Of a stretch of 64,000 nucleotides of DNA, positions 35,699 through 45,058 are shown piece after piece. Position 1 is the first letter of the stretch, and each line of letters begins with the position of its first letter. The position numbers and the translations under genes were made by a program. This stretch comes from Streptomyces iranensis (lineage in GTDB: Bacteria; Actinomycetota; Actinomycetes; Streptomycetales; Streptomycetaceae): positions 372,001 to 436,000 of the forward strand of contig NZ_JAGGLR010000006.1 in NCBI RefSeq assembly GCF_017874715.1, written 5' to 3'. Under the pieces are notes generated by a model that was given only the letters and a program-made list of their open reading frames with translations, was not told the DNA's origin and made no database searches.

Positions 35699-36502
35699 TC
35701 AGCGCACCGGGAAACCGAAGCTGTACCCCTCCTGCTTCAGCCACGGCAGGACCTGGCGCAGCGCCTCGACCGTCTGGCCGCGGTCGCCGCCCGCGTCATG
35801 GAAGAGCACGGTGGGGCCGCTGGAGATCTCGTTCTTGACGGTGTTGACCATCGCCTCGACCCCCGGCTTCTCGAAGTCCTTGGAGTCCACGTTCCAGCCC
35901 AGCGGCCGCATGCCCTGCGAGGCGGCGATCTGACGGCTGTACGGGGTGAACGCACCGCCCGGGGCACGGTAGTAGAGCGGCTTGACGCCCCCCGACGCCT
36001 TGGTGATCATTCGCTGGGCGTCGAGGATCTCCTTGGACTGGTAGGCGGATGACTTGGTGCCCATCGTCGTGTCGTGCGAGATGGAGTGGTCGCACAGCCG
36101 GTGCCCGTCCGCGACCACGTCCTTGACCAGGTCCGGATGGGCCTGGGCCTGCGGACCGACCATGCAGAAGGTGGCCTTGACGCCGTTGGCCTTGAGCACC
36201 TGGAGGACCTGCGGGGTCCAGGTCGGATCCGGACCGTCGTCGATCGTGATGTTGACGCCCTTGGCGCCCTTGTCGGAGGCGTGGGCTATGTCCATGTTGA
36301 CCACGGGGTCGGGCAGTTCGGGGTCCGGCTTGGAGGTCTGGCCCACGATCGGCGTCGGCTTCGGCGTCGCCGACGCACCCGCCCCCGCCTCGGCGGTTCC
36401 GGCCTGGGCGGTCCACACGGCGGCCAGGGCGGTCACCCCCACCACGCCGAACGCCGCCACCAGTACTCGGCCGTTCGTCCCCAGAACCCGGTGCCGTGCC
36501 AT
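35699..36502 (-). CDS. Secreted polysaccharide deacetylase (CE4)
   Basis: NodB-type deacetylase that removes acetyl groups from peptidoglycan, chitin-type or related polymers outside the cell. The N-terminus has a basic start and hydrophobic segment (VLVAAFGVVGVTALAAVW), a Sec signal or anchor, followed by an Ala/Pro linker. Catalytic motifs: NITIDDGPD (base and metal Asp), HSISHDT (metal His pair) and YYRAPGG. Later motifs include LGWNVDSKDF and VLFHDAGG. Start at ATG 36502 fits ribosome-binding spacing; an ATG six codons upstream is possible. Polymer specificity not determinable. Confidence 0.92.
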   Translation of the reverse strand: MARHRVLGTNGRVLVAAFGVVGVTALAAVWTAQAGTAEAGAGASATPKPTPIVGQTSKPDPELPDPVVNMDIAHASDKGAKGVNITIDDGPDPTWTPQVLQVLKANGVKATFCMVGPQAQAHPDLVKDVVADGHRLCDHSISHDTTMGTKSSAYQSKEILDAQRMITKASGGVKPLYYRAPGGAFTPYSRQIAASQGMRPLGWNVDSKDFEKPGVEAMVNTVKNEISSGPTVLFHDAGGDRGQTVEALRQVLPWLKQEGYSFGFPVR

Positions 36503-36718
36503 GTCCGCCTCGCTCCCCATGTCTCCTGTGTCGCTTTCGCAAACATGAGGATGGAGTTGGGGCGGGAAGGGATCCCTCTGTTACATATCTCGCACAATCC
36601 CGCGACCGCACGTCTCACACAGTCCCGCGCCGCGGCCGGCGAGGCGCGGGCGGCGAGCCCGCCCGCGGCCTCTTCCGCGGATGGACGACCGCACCTCGCG
36701 CCACTTCCCGCGGAGCGC

Positions 36719-39040
36719 CTAGCCCCGGTTGACCACCGCCGCCTGAGGGCGGATCGGGAGGCGGTTGACCGGACGGCCGGTGGCCGCGCGGACCGCTGCC
36801 GCCACCGCCGCCGGGGTGGTGACCACCGGCACCGCGCTGGCCGCCTTGGCGCCGAAGGGGGCCACCACGTCCCGCTCCTCGACCAGCTTGACGATGCGGA
36901 CGTCGGGGATGTCCAGGGCGGTCGGCAGGGCGTAGCCGGTCAGGTCGGGGTGCCGGACCACACCGCGTGAGGTGCGCAGGTTCTCGGTGAGGGCCGCGCC
37001 GATGCCCTGGGCGACGCCCGCCTCGATACGGGCCTTGAGCTGACGCGGGTTGAGGACCCGGCCCACGTCCTGGGCCACCGTCATATCGACGACCCGTACC
37101 GCGCCGATCTCGATGTCGACGTCCACCACGGCGCGCACCGCGCAGTAGGCGAGCCCGACGAAGGCGTCACCCTGGCCGGTCTCGTCCAGCGGCTCGGTGG
37201 GGTGCGGGCGGCACTGCGCGGTGGCCCACAGCTCCTTGCCCTCCAGGGCCTCCTCGACGGTGGTGCTGAGCACCCCGTCATACGAGGTGATCTTGCCGTC
37301 GGCGATGCTGAGCAGCTCGGTGGACATGCCGAACGTGTGCGCCAGCGGCTGCAGCAGCTGGGTGCGGACCATCTTCGCGGCGCGCTCGACCGCACCGCCC
37401 GAGACCCAGGTGTGGCGGCCGCGCGAGGCGGGCCCGGCCGGGGGCTGGTCGGTGTCGATGGGCGCCACATGGACCTCCTCGATACCGAGGACGTCCTGGA
37501 CGATCTGGCGGGCCAGGGTGGTGAAACCCTGGCCGGTCTCGACGGCCGCGCAGATGACGGTGGCCACCGGCCCGGTGACCTTGACGGTGGCGGTGGAGAC
37601 CTCGTCCCTCCCCTCGGCGCCGAGCATGTGGACCATGCCCAGGGCGTAGCCGACCCCGCGCCGCACCGCGGCCGGATCGCCCGCGCCCTCCAGGCCGCCC
37701 GGCAGCAGCCACTCCTCCTCGGGGTCGTCCTTGGGGAGGGTGGGCAGCGGTGCGTCCCTTACGGCCTGCAGCAGTTCGGCGACCGGGGCCGGGCAGGTGA
37801 CGGTCTGTCCGGTGGGCAGCAGATCGCCGGTGGCCATCACATTGCGCATCCGGATCTCGACCGGGTCGAGGCCCAGCTTGGCCGCCAGCTTGTCCATCTG
37901 GCCCTCGTACGCCGCGCACACCTGCATCGCGCCCTCGCCGCGCACATGGCCGGAGGGCGGGTTGTTGGTGCGCACCGCCCAGCCCTCGATGAAGGCGTGC
38001 GGAACGACATAGGGGCCGCAGGCGAAGGAGACGGCGGCGGCCAGCGTGTCCGCCGAGGAGTCGGCGTAGGCGCCCGAGTCCAGCAGGATCTGCGCCTCGA
38101 CCTTGACCAGCTTGCCCTGGGAGTCCGCGTGGTGGCGGTAGCGCAGCAGAGTGGGGTGGCGGTGGGCGTGGCCGAGGAAGGACTCCTCCCGGGTCGCGGC
38201 CAGCTTCACCGGATGGCCGGTGCGCAGCGCCAGCAGCCCGAGCGGCAGCTGCATCCCCGGGTCCTCGCGCTCGCCCATGGCACCCGGGACGCCGGTGACG
38301 ACGACCTTCACCCGCTCCGGCTCAAGACCGAAGCAGGCGGCGGCCAGGTCGCGGTCGGCGTGCGGATCGGTGGAGGCGGTGTAGATCTCCACCCCGCCGT
38401 CGGGGCGCGGCACGGCCAGGCCCGCCTCGGCGCCGATGGGCGCCGGGTCCTGGCGGCCGATGCGGTACAGCCCCTCGACGATGACCTCGCCGACCACGTC
38501 CGGGTCGCCGAAGGCCAGCGGGATGTGGCGGACCAGGTTGCCGTCGGGGTGCAGCGGTTCGGCGGAGAACGCCTGCTCGGGGTCGGTGACCGGCTCCAGC
38601 ACCTCGTACTCGACGGCGATGGCGGCGGCCGCCAGCCGGGCCGTGTCGGGGTGGTCGGCGGCGACCGCGGCGATGGGCTCGCCGTGGTGGCGGACCAGAT
38701 CCTTGGCGAACACCGGACGGTCGGCGACCCGGCGGCCGTGGGAGGCGTCGCCGGGCACGTCGGTGTGGGTCACCACGGCCCGTACGCCGGGCATGTCGAC
38801 GGCCTGCTTGGTGTCGATGGAGACGATGCGGGCGTGCGGGTGCGGGGCGCGCAGCACGGCGGCCCACAGCAGCCCCTCGGCCCACAGGTCCGCCGCGTAC
38901 GGGAAGGTGCCCGAGGTCTTGGCGGCCGAGTCGGTGGGCGGCAGGGACACACCGAGGCCCATGGTGGACGGGGGCTGTACGGGCGTTCCGGCGGCGGGCG
39001 TGGCGGTGACGGCGCCCGCGCCGTCCGCGATTCCGGTCAT
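36719..39040 (-). CDS. Xanthine dehydrogenase-family molybdenum-binding subunit
   Basis: Large catalytic subunit (773 residues) of a xanthine-dehydrogenase-type hydroxylase holding the molybdopterin cofactor. Visible family segments are FVRSDLP-like AVVTHTDVPGDASHG, LRNPPSGHVRGEGAMQ (cofactor loop), GQGFTTLARQIVQDVL and PFGAKAASAVPV. The usual Glu near the C-terminus lies in a variant context (GAKAASAVPVV rather than GxKGxGE), so the catalytic Glu is uncertain here. ATG 39040 overlaps the Fe-S gene stop by 4 bases. Third gene of a three-subunit operon (FAD, Fe-S, Mo). The substrate, purine or other N-heterocycle, is not certain. Confidence 0.88.
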   Translation of the reverse strand: MTGIADGAGAVTATPAAGTPVQPPSTMGLGVSLPPTDSAAKTSGTFPYAADLWAEGLLWAAVLRAPHPHARIVSIDTKQAVDMPGVRAVVTHTDVPGDASHGRRVADRPVFAKDLVRHHGEPIAAVAADHPDTARLAAAAIAVEYEVLEPVTDPEQAFSAEPLHPDGNLVRHIPLAFGDPDVVGEVIVEGLYRIGRQDPAPIGAEAGLAVPRPDGGVEIYTASTDPHADRDLAAACFGLEPERVKVVVTGVPGAMGEREDPGMQLPLGLLALRTGHPVKLAATREESFLGHAHRHPTLLRYRHHADSQGKLVKVEAQILLDSGAYADSSADTLAAAVSFACGPYVVPHAFIEGWAVRTNNPPSGHVRGEGAMQVCAAYEGQMDKLAAKLGLDPVEIRMRNVMATGDLLPTGQTVTCPAPVAELLQAVRDAPLPTLPKDDPEEEWLLPGGLEGAGDPAAVRRGVGYALGMVHMLGAEGRDEVSTATVKVTGPVATVICAAVETGQGFTTLARQIVQDVLGIEEVHVAPIDTDQPPAGPASRGRHTWVSGGAVERAAKMVRTQLLQPLAHTFGMSTELLSIADGKITSYDGVLSTTVEEALEGKELWATAQCRPHPTEPLDETGQGDAFVGLAYCAVRAVVDVDIEIGAVRVVDMTVAQDVGRVLNPRQLKARIEAGVAQGIGAALTENLRTSRGVVRHPDLTGYALPTALDIPDVRIVKLVEERDVVAPFGAKAASAVPVVTTPAAVAAAVRAATGRPVNRLPIRPQAAVVNRG

Positions 39041-41271
39041 GCCGATGCCCTTCCGCTACCGCTTCCGTTGACGCTCCCATTGCCCGTGACGCCGTGCGGT
39101 CCCGTCTGGTGCGGGATGCGGGCCGGGTCCTGGTGGGCGTCGTGTCCCTCGTCCGCCTCGGCCTCCGCCTCGGCGGCGGCCTCACGGCCCGCGACGACCT
39201 CGCGGACGGCGTCGAGGACCCCGCGGTAGCCGGAACAACGGCAGAGGTTGCCGGAGATCGCCTGGCGGGTCTCCTGGTCGGTCGGGGCGTGGTTGCCCTC
39301 GAGGAGGTCGTGCACGGTCATCGCGAGTCCGGGCACGCAGAAACCGCACTGCACGGCCCCGCACTGGGCGAGCGCGCGCTGGACGTCGGAGGGCTGTCCG
39401 CCGGTGGCGAGACCCTCGACGGTACGGACCTCGCTGCCCGCGGCGGTGGCGGCGGGCACCAGGCAGGAGGCGACGAGCCGCCCGTCGACCTGGACCGAGC
39501 AGGCCCCGCACTCGCCCTGGGAGCAGCCGTCCTTGGCCCCGGCGAGGCCGAGGCGCTCGCGCAGGACGTAGAGCAGCGACTCGCCGATCCAGACGTCGGT
39601 GACGGGGCGGTCGGCGCCGTTGACGTGCAGCACGTACGAGGCGAGCGGATGCTCGCTGTGGCTCGGGCTCTCGTCCGCGACCTGGGCGGCCTCGGCGAGG
39701 GACTCGACGGGGGTGTCAGCGGCCTCGGGAGCGTCCGCGGGGGTCCCGGCCGGCGCGGGTGCTCCGGCGGCGACTGGCGCGTCCGTGAACTCGCCCTCGG
39801 CCGGGGCCGGTTCGGACTCGACCGCGGTATCGGTGAACTCGGGCCCGGCGTCGTCCGGTACCGCCTCGGCGGGGGCCTCGGCGGCGCCCGGCACGGCGTC
39901 GGCGGCGTCGGTGTGGCCCGCGCCGCCCTCGGGACCGGGGTGCGGGGCGTGCCCATGGGCGTCCCCCGCGAATGGGGCGCCCGCAGGCCGGTTGTCCGCC
40001 AACCGGTCGTCCGCGAACGCGCCGTGCCAGGACGCCTCCTGGGGCAGTCCGGGCGCCGGTCTGCCGTGCGGCGGGGTCTCCAGCCCGGCGTGCTGCCCGT
40101 CGACCGGGAACTCGCCGGAGTCCCCGGCGGCCGGATCGCCCGGCCGCCGGCCGCGATCGTCGGCGGCGGGCCGCCCGGGGGCGGGGCCGCCGTGCGGCGG
40201 GGTGCCGTGCGGGGGCGTGCCGTGCGGGAGCGTGCCGTGCGGCGGGGTGCCGCGGGGCGGGGTGTGCAGCCCCTGGTGCCCCTCGGTCGCGAACTCGCCC
40301 GAGTCCCCGGCGGAGGGGCCCGGCCACGCCGGGTCCGCGGCCGGGGCCGGTTCGTCGCGGTCGGGCATGCGCAGCCGGCGGCGGGCGGGCGGCGGCATGG
40401 GCGCGGCCGGTGGTGCGGACGCGCGGCCCTCGACCGCGTACTCCCCGGAGTCCTCCGCGCCCTCGTCGGCGGCCGGAACCGACCACTGGCCGGAGTGCCC
40501 CTGCTGCTGCCCTCCGGGCTGCGGCTGCCCAGGGTGCGGCTGATGGGGCTGATGGGGCTGCTGATGGGGCTGCTGCCGGGGCTGTGCCGACCCGGCGAAG
40601 GGCATCCGCAACTGGGCCGTCGTCTGCGGGTCCTGGGGCCCGTCCGCGTGGCCGCCGTACGGAGGGGCGGCCGGGCCCGGGTGTTCGTCGACGCGGTACT
40701 CACCGGTCTCGTCCACACCGTCGTCGCCCGCGACCGGGATGGTCCACTGGCTGGTGTGCACGGGTCCGCCGGCGCCGTCGTCGGACGGGGCGGGCACCGG
40801 CCAGTCGTCCACCGGCCAGTCGTCCACCGGCTCCTCGGCCGCCGGAGCCGGCCAGTGGCCGGTGTGCGACAGATGGTGGCCCTGCTGGTCCTCGGCGGGC
40901 ACCGGCCACTGGCCTGACCCGTGATGGGGCTCGTGGTGGCCGCCATAGAGGTAGCCACCGTCGGTCTCCGCGGTGGTCCACTGCCCGGTCATGCCCTGGT
41001 CGTGGGGCACGCCCTGGCCGTGGCCGGACGGCTGCCAGTGGCCGCCCTGGGACGGGTCACCGTGCCCGGTGTCCATCGGCGGGGGCGCGTAGCCCGTGCC
41101 GGGCGCCGCGAGCGGGTCCCAACGGCCGGAGGGGTCGGTCGGGTCCGGGTGGGCGAATTCGGGCGGCAGTTGGACGAAGGCCGTCGACTCGGCGTCGTAC
41201 TCCGGGCCGTGCGGCATCGGCTGCCATCCGCTCCCCGGCTCCGGCCGGTGCGGCTGCTGTTCATCACTCAC
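39037..41271 (-). CDS. [2Fe-2S] subunit with long disordered N-terminal extension
   Basis: Only the last part (about residues 545-710) is the expected two-cluster iron-sulfur subunit. Its motifs are CSQGECGACSV for the plant-type cluster, then CGFCVPG and CRCSGYRG for the second. The first 540 residues are Pro/His/Gly-rich and almost certainly disordered. They contain four copies of an acidic motif (ETGEYRVDE, DSGEYAVEG, DSGEFATEG, DSGEFPVDG) and HGTPPHGT-type repeats. Usual length for this subunit is about 160-200 residues. GTG start 41271 overlaps the FAD-subunit stop. Electron transfer from the molybdenum site to FAD; the extension may tether the complex. Confidence 0.88.
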   Translation of the reverse strand: MSDEQQPHRPEPGSGWQPMPHGPEYDAESTAFVQLPPEFAHPDPTDPSGRWDPLAAPGTGYAPPPMDTGHGDPSQGGHWQPSGHGQGVPHDQGMTGQWTTAETDGGYLYGGHHEPHHGSGQWPVPAEDQQGHHLSHTGHWPAPAAEEPVDDWPVDDWPVPAPSDDGAGGPVHTSQWTIPVAGDDGVDETGEYRVDEHPGPAAPPYGGHADGPQDPQTTAQLRMPFAGSAQPRQQPHQQPHQPHQPHPGQPQPGGQQQGHSGQWSVPAADEGAEDSGEYAVEGRASAPPAAPMPPPARRRLRMPDRDEPAPAADPAWPGPSAGDSGEFATEGHQGLHTPPRGTPPHGTLPHGTPPHGTPPHGGPAPGRPAADDRGRRPGDPAAGDSGEFPVDGQHAGLETPPHGRPAPGLPQEASWHGAFADDRLADNRPAGAPFAGDAHGHAPHPGPEGGAGHTDAADAVPGAAEAPAEAVPDDAGPEFTDTAVESEPAPAEGEFTDAPVAAGAPAPAGTPADAPEAADTPVESLAEAAQVADESPSHSEHPLASYVLHVNGADRPVTDVWIGESLLYVLRERLGLAGAKDGCSQGECGACSVQVDGRLVASCLVPAATAAGSEVRTVEGLATGGQPSDVQRALAQCGAVQCGFCVPGLAMTVHDLLEGNHAPTDQETRQAISGNLCRCSGYRGVLDAVREVVAGREAAAEAEAEADEGHDAHQDPARIPHQTGPHGVTGNGSVNGSGSGRASA

Positions 41272-42167
41272 GCGAGTGCCCTCCCCAGTGCTCGGCGGGC
41301 CAGGGCTGCCACGGTACGCCTCAGGTGGATCGCGGCAGGCGGCAGGGGGACCGGCTCACTTCCGTCCTGCGGGGGCAGCGGATCGGGGATGCACGCGGCG
41401 GCGACGTACTCGCCGAAAGCGGTTGTGACCTGCGGGTCCAGATGGCCGCGGTCGCCGTCCCAGTCGATGAGCGAGGCGACCCAGCGCTCGGCCTCCAGGG
41501 GGCGCAGCGGCATCGGCGCGACCGCGCCGACGGCGCAGCGCACCCCGCGCCGCGCGGGGTCCAGGACGAGGGCGACGGAGGCGGTGGACCGGCCGGGCCC
41601 GGTGCGCCCGGTGGCCTTCAGGAAGGTCTGCGGGGCGTGCAGCAGCGGAACCCGGACGAATCCGACGAGTTCACCGGGGCGCAACAGATCGACCCCGGCG
41701 AGCAGATGGCTGACCGGGATCTCGCGGCGGGACCCCTCGGGCCCGGCGATGATCACCGTGGCCTCCAGGGCGGCGAGCACCGGCAGCGCGTCGCCGGTGG
41801 GGGCGGCGGTGACGATGTTGCCGCCCAGGGTGCCGGCGTTGCGGATCTGCGGGGGCCCGGCGGCGCGCGCGGCCGCGGCCAGCGCCGGGATCAGCGCGGC
41901 GAAGTCGGGGCGGCCCATCCGGGCGTGGGTGAGTCCGGCGCCGAGGAGGGCGTGCCCGTCCAGATAGCGCCAGCCGCGGATTTCGCTGATCCGGCCGAGG
42001 CCGACGAGCGCGGCGGGCCGCAGCAGGCCGGAGTTGACCGCGGCCATGAGATCGGTACCGCCCGCCACGGGCACGGCGGCGGGCATGGCGGCCAGCGCCG
42101 CCACGGCCTCGTCGAGCGTGCCCGGCAACGTCACCGTGTGCGCCGCCTGCGGTGCGTGCGTGGTCAA
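41268..42167 (-). CDS. Xanthine dehydrogenase-family FAD-binding subunit
   Basis: FAD-binding subunit of 299 residues of the CO-dehydrogenase/xanthine-dehydrogenase flavoprotein family. FAD contacts are visible in VPVAGGTDLMAAVN and IRNAGTLGGNIVTAAPTGDA. The C-terminal CO_deh_flav_C-type domain contains FLKATGRTGPGRSTASVALV. Start TTG 42167 (MTTHAPQAAHTV) has GGGGAAGGGGCAG upstream; the frame extends further but is unlike the family. First gene of the operon, it passes electrons to NAD or a quinone. Confidence 0.88.
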   Translation of the reverse strand: MTTHAPQAAHTVTLPGTLDEAVAALAAMPAAVPVAGGTDLMAAVNSGLLRPAALVGLGRISEIRGWRYLDGHALLGAGLTHARMGRPDFAALIPALAAAARAAGPPQIRNAGTLGGNIVTAAPTGDALPVLAALEATVIIAGPEGSRREIPVSHLLAGVDLLRPGELVGFVRVPLLHAPQTFLKATGRTGPGRSTASVALVLDPARRGVRCAVGAVAPMPLRPLEAERWVASLIDWDGDRGHLDPQVTTAFGEYVAAACIPDPLPPQDGSEPVPLPPAAIHLRRTVAALARRALGRALA

Positions 42168-42442
42168 CCCAGCTGCCCCTTCCCCGGTGTCCCGGCTGTT
42201 GCGCCGTACGGTACGTGCTGACAGCCCGGACGTGGCAACTCTGGCACATCTTGCGAGCCCGCCGTCGCGGGGGTCCGTGATCCGTGGATCCGTCCCTGAC
42301 CTGGGGGATGGTACGGGTTTCTTACGACGTCTCCGTCGGGAGTGGATTGCCACGTTTCAGGGACCCTTGTGCGATTTGGGCTTGCGCCGGTGGGACTACG
42401 CTCCCAGGGGCGGCGGAGCGCGGTGCGCACCTTACGGGCGGC

Positions 42443-44098
42443 TCACACGATCGGGGGCGCCCCCTCGCGCGGGCGTCCGAGAAGGCCGGGGCGCCGCTGC
42501 CAGGGAAGCGGCCCTGCGGGCGGGCGGTAGCTCACACCGAGCGCGTCCAGGCGCGCGTAATGTGCCTCCATGCGCCCCTGGAACGCCTCGAAGTCCCGTT
42601 CGGGAGAGGGCGGCAGCGCCGACCAGACGACCTCGGCGAAGGCGGCGAGCCGGGGAAAGGCCTGGTAGTCCACCCGCCGGCGGTCCTCCATCACCTCGGT
42701 CCAGAGATTGGCCTGGGCGCCCAGCACCCGGTCCGCGTCGGCGCCGGTGAGCTGCGGGGGAACCGGTTCGAAACGGTAGACGTCCTCCAGGGTGCGGACG
42801 TAGCCGATCGGCACCGGCTCGTCCTCGCCCGGGGCCTGCCGGTGGTCGAAGTACACCTGCTGCTCGGGGCACATGACGACGTCGTGGCCGGCCCGCGCGG
42901 CGGCGATCCCGCCCGCGTAGCCGCGCCAGGAGGAGACCGCGGCGCCCTCGGGCAGCGGGGCGTCGGGCGCGCCGCCCTCGAGGATCTCGTCCCAGCCGAT
43001 CAGCCGGCGGCCGCGCTCGGCGAGCCAGTGGCCGAAGTGGCGGATGAACCAGCTCTGCAGCTCGTCCTCGTCGGCCAGGCCCAGGGCGCGGATGCGCTCC
43101 TGGGCGGCCGGGGACGCCTTCCACTGGTCCTTGGGGCACTCGTCGCCGCCGATGTGGACGAAGGCACCGGGGAACAGCTCCAGGACCTCTTCCAGCACGT
43201 GTTCGTAGAAGCGGAGCGTGTTGTCGGTGGGGGCGAGTACGTTCGGGTTGATGCCCCAGGTGGTCCAGACTCCGAGGGAGGCGGTGTCGATGACGTCGGT
43301 GTTGCCCAGTTCCGGGTACGCGGCGATGGCGGCCTGCGAGTGTCCGGGGATGTCGATCTCGGGCACGACGGTGATATGCCGCTCGGCGGCGTAGGCGACG
43401 ATCTCGCGGATGTCGTCCTGGGTGTAGTGGCCGCCGTGCGGCCGCTCGTCCCACAGCGGGGACGCCCGGTGGCCCAGCTTGGTGCGCTCGCGCCAGGCGC
43501 CGACCTCGGTCAGCTTCGGGTAGCGGCGGATCTCGACACGCCAGCCCTGGTCGTCGGTGAGATGGAAGTGGAACACATTGAGCTTGTGGGCGGCGAGCAG
43601 GTCCAGATAGGCCAGGACGCCGTCCTTGGGCATGAAGTGCCGGGCCACGTCCAGCATCAGCCCGCGCCAGGCGAACCGCGGCGCGTCCTCGACCGTCCGC
43701 TCCGCCAGCTCCCAGCCGGGCTCCGCGCCCCTGAGCGGGGCCCGGCGGAAGGCGTCGGGACCCAGCAGCTGACGGAGGGTCTGCGTGCCCCAGTGGACGC
43801 CCGCGGCCGTGCCGCCCGCGATCTCCACCCGGCCGTCGGCCACGGTGAGCCGGTAGCCCTCGGGCTCCAGCGCGGCGTCGATCCGCAGGCTGATGGTGTC
43901 GTCGCCGCCGGGCGCGCCGTCCGGCAGGGACAGGCCGAGCGCCTGGCCGAGGGTGGTGCGCAGCAGCCGCGCCACCCCCTCGGTGCCGGGCCCGGCGGCC
44001 AGGGCGGTGCGCCGCGGGTGGATCCGCGCGCCCGCGCGGCCGGGACGGCTCTGGTCATGGCGGGGCGCGGGGATCAGCCCCGCGGCGTCGTGAGTCAT
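42443..44098 (-). CDS. Beta-N-acetylhexosaminidase (GH20)
   Basis: Hydrolyses terminal GlcNAc residues from chitobiose-type oligosaccharides by substrate-assisted catalysis. The 551 residues have a GH20b-like N-terminal domain (about 30-135) and the barrel domain with HLTDDQGWR and the catalytic pair in HIGGDECPKDQW (D319, E320). Further signatures are WDEILEGG and ANLWTE. No signal peptide, so intracellular, acting on sugars imported by the transporter just upstream. It is the last gene of the ABC operon, the layout also seen for dasABC-dasD. In S. coelicolor the matching locus as I recall is SCO2943-2946. Confidence 0.93.
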   Translation of the reverse strand: MTHDAAGLIPAPRHDQSRPGRAGARIHPRRTALAAGPGTEGVARLLRTTLGQALGLSLPDGAPGGDDTISLRIDAALEPEGYRLTVADGRVEIAGGTAAGVHWGTQTLRQLLGPDAFRRAPLRGAEPGWELAERTVEDAPRFAWRGLMLDVARHFMPKDGVLAYLDLLAAHKLNVFHFHLTDDQGWRVEIRRYPKLTEVGAWRERTKLGHRASPLWDERPHGGHYTQDDIREIVAYAAERHITVVPEIDIPGHSQAAIAAYPELGNTDVIDTASLGVWTTWGINPNVLAPTDNTLRFYEHVLEEVLELFPGAFVHIGGDECPKDQWKASPAAQERIRALGLADEDELQSWFIRHFGHWLAERGRRLIGWDEILEGGAPDAPLPEGAAVSSWRGYAGGIAAARAGHDVVMCPEQQVYFDHRQAPGEDEPVPIGYVRTLEDVYRFEPVPPQLTGADADRVLGAQANLWTEVMEDRRRVDYQAFPRLAAFAEVVWSALPPSPERDFEAFQGRMEAHYARLDALGVSYRPPAGPLPWQRRPGLLGRPREGAPPIV

Positions 44099-44120
44099 CT
44101 GCTCCCCTGTCGGCCCCTCG

Positions 44121-44160
44121 TCAGTTCTTGTCAGCTCTTGTCAGTGCTCGTCAGTCCTCA
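44121..44160. repeat. 10-bp tandem repeat array
   Basis: Four successive decamers in register: TCAGTTCTTG, TCAGCTCTTG, TCAGTGCTCG, TCAGTCCTCA. GTCAGTCCTTCACC then appears twice (44167-44180 and 44188-44201), the second containing the permease stop. Confidence 0.85.
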
Positions 44161-44188
44161 GCACTCGTCAGTCCTTCACCCGTACGCG

Positions 44189-45058
44189 TCAGTCCTTCAC
44201 CGCGCCGCCGAGGCCGGAGACCAGCCGGCGCTGGACGAGCACGAAGAAGATCAGCACGGGGATGGTCATGACGGTGGACGCCGCCATGATCCCTCCCCAG
44301 TCGTTCCCCTCGTCCTTGAAGAAGACCAGCAGCGCCATCGGAAGGGTGGAGTTCTCGGTCGCGCTGATGATGAAGGACTTGGCGAAGAGGAAGTCGTTCC
44401 ATGCGGAGATGAAGGAGAAGACGCTCGTCGCCACGAGTCCGGGGAAGACGAGGGGGAAGAGGATCTGCCACAGGAAGCGGGAGCGGCTGGCCCCGTCCAG
44501 ATAGGCCGCCTCCTCCAGCGCCTCGGGCACCGCCTTGACGAAGCCGCGCAGCATCCAGATGGCGAACGGCAGCGAGAAGGCGATATGCGGCAGGATCAGC
44601 GAGCCCAGGGTGTTGAGCCCCACCCCGGGCACCGTCTCCCCCAGATCGCGCATCAGGAAGAACATGGGGATGGTCAGCGCCTCGATCGGCACCATCTGGG
44701 CGACCAGGAACATGATCAGCAGCGTGGTGCGGAAGCGGAACTTGAAGCGGGCGACCGCCGTGGCCGCCAGGAAGGCGATCAGCGCCGAGGCGACCACCAC
44801 CACCCCGGCCACGAACAGGCTGTTGAGGAAGTAGCGCCCGAAGTCCTGCTGTTCGAAGACGCGCCGGAAGGAGTCCAGCGACGGGGACCCCGTCCACGGC
44901 CGGGGCTCGGTGGACTGGATCTCCCCCTCCGGTTTGAAGGCCGAGAGCACCATCCAGTACAGCGGGAAGGCGACCACGGCCGCCACGATCAGGGCGGTGA
45001 CCTCGGCGGCGAAGCGCCAGGGACGGCGGATGCGCAGCGAGACGCGCGAGTGGCTCAC
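44189..45058 (-). CDS. Sugar ABC transporter permease (DasC-like)
   Basis: Inner-membrane permease of 289 residues with six helices of the MalG/DasC type. The EAA loop reads EALEEAAYLDGASRSRFLWQ, with the conserved Gly and hydrophobic pattern needed to dock the ATPase (MsiK in Streptomyces, encoded elsewhere). Start GTG 45058 overlaps the upstream permease stop (GTGA). With its partner it imports an amino sugar or chitooligosaccharide, as indicated by the following hexosaminidase. Confidence 0.92.
   Translation of the reverse strand: MSHSRVSLRIRRPWRFAAEVTALIVAAVVAFPLYWMVLSAFKPEGEIQSTEPRPWTGSPSLDSFRRVFEQQDFGRYFLNSLFVAGVVVVASALIAFLAATAVARFKFRFRTTLLIMFLVAQMVPIEALTIPMFFLMRDLGETVPGVGLNTLGSLILPHIAFSLPFAIWMLRGFVKAVPEALEEAAYLDGASRSRFLWQILFPLVFPGLVATSVFSFISAWNDFLFAKSFIISATENSTLPMALLVFFKDEGNDWGGIMAASTVMTIPVLIFFVLVQRRLVSGLGGAVKD

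Noticed and set aside
37202..39229. 675-codon frame antisense to the xanthine dehydrogenase genes
   Set aside because: Shadow of high-GC coding DNA; sense strand has molybdoprotein motifs.
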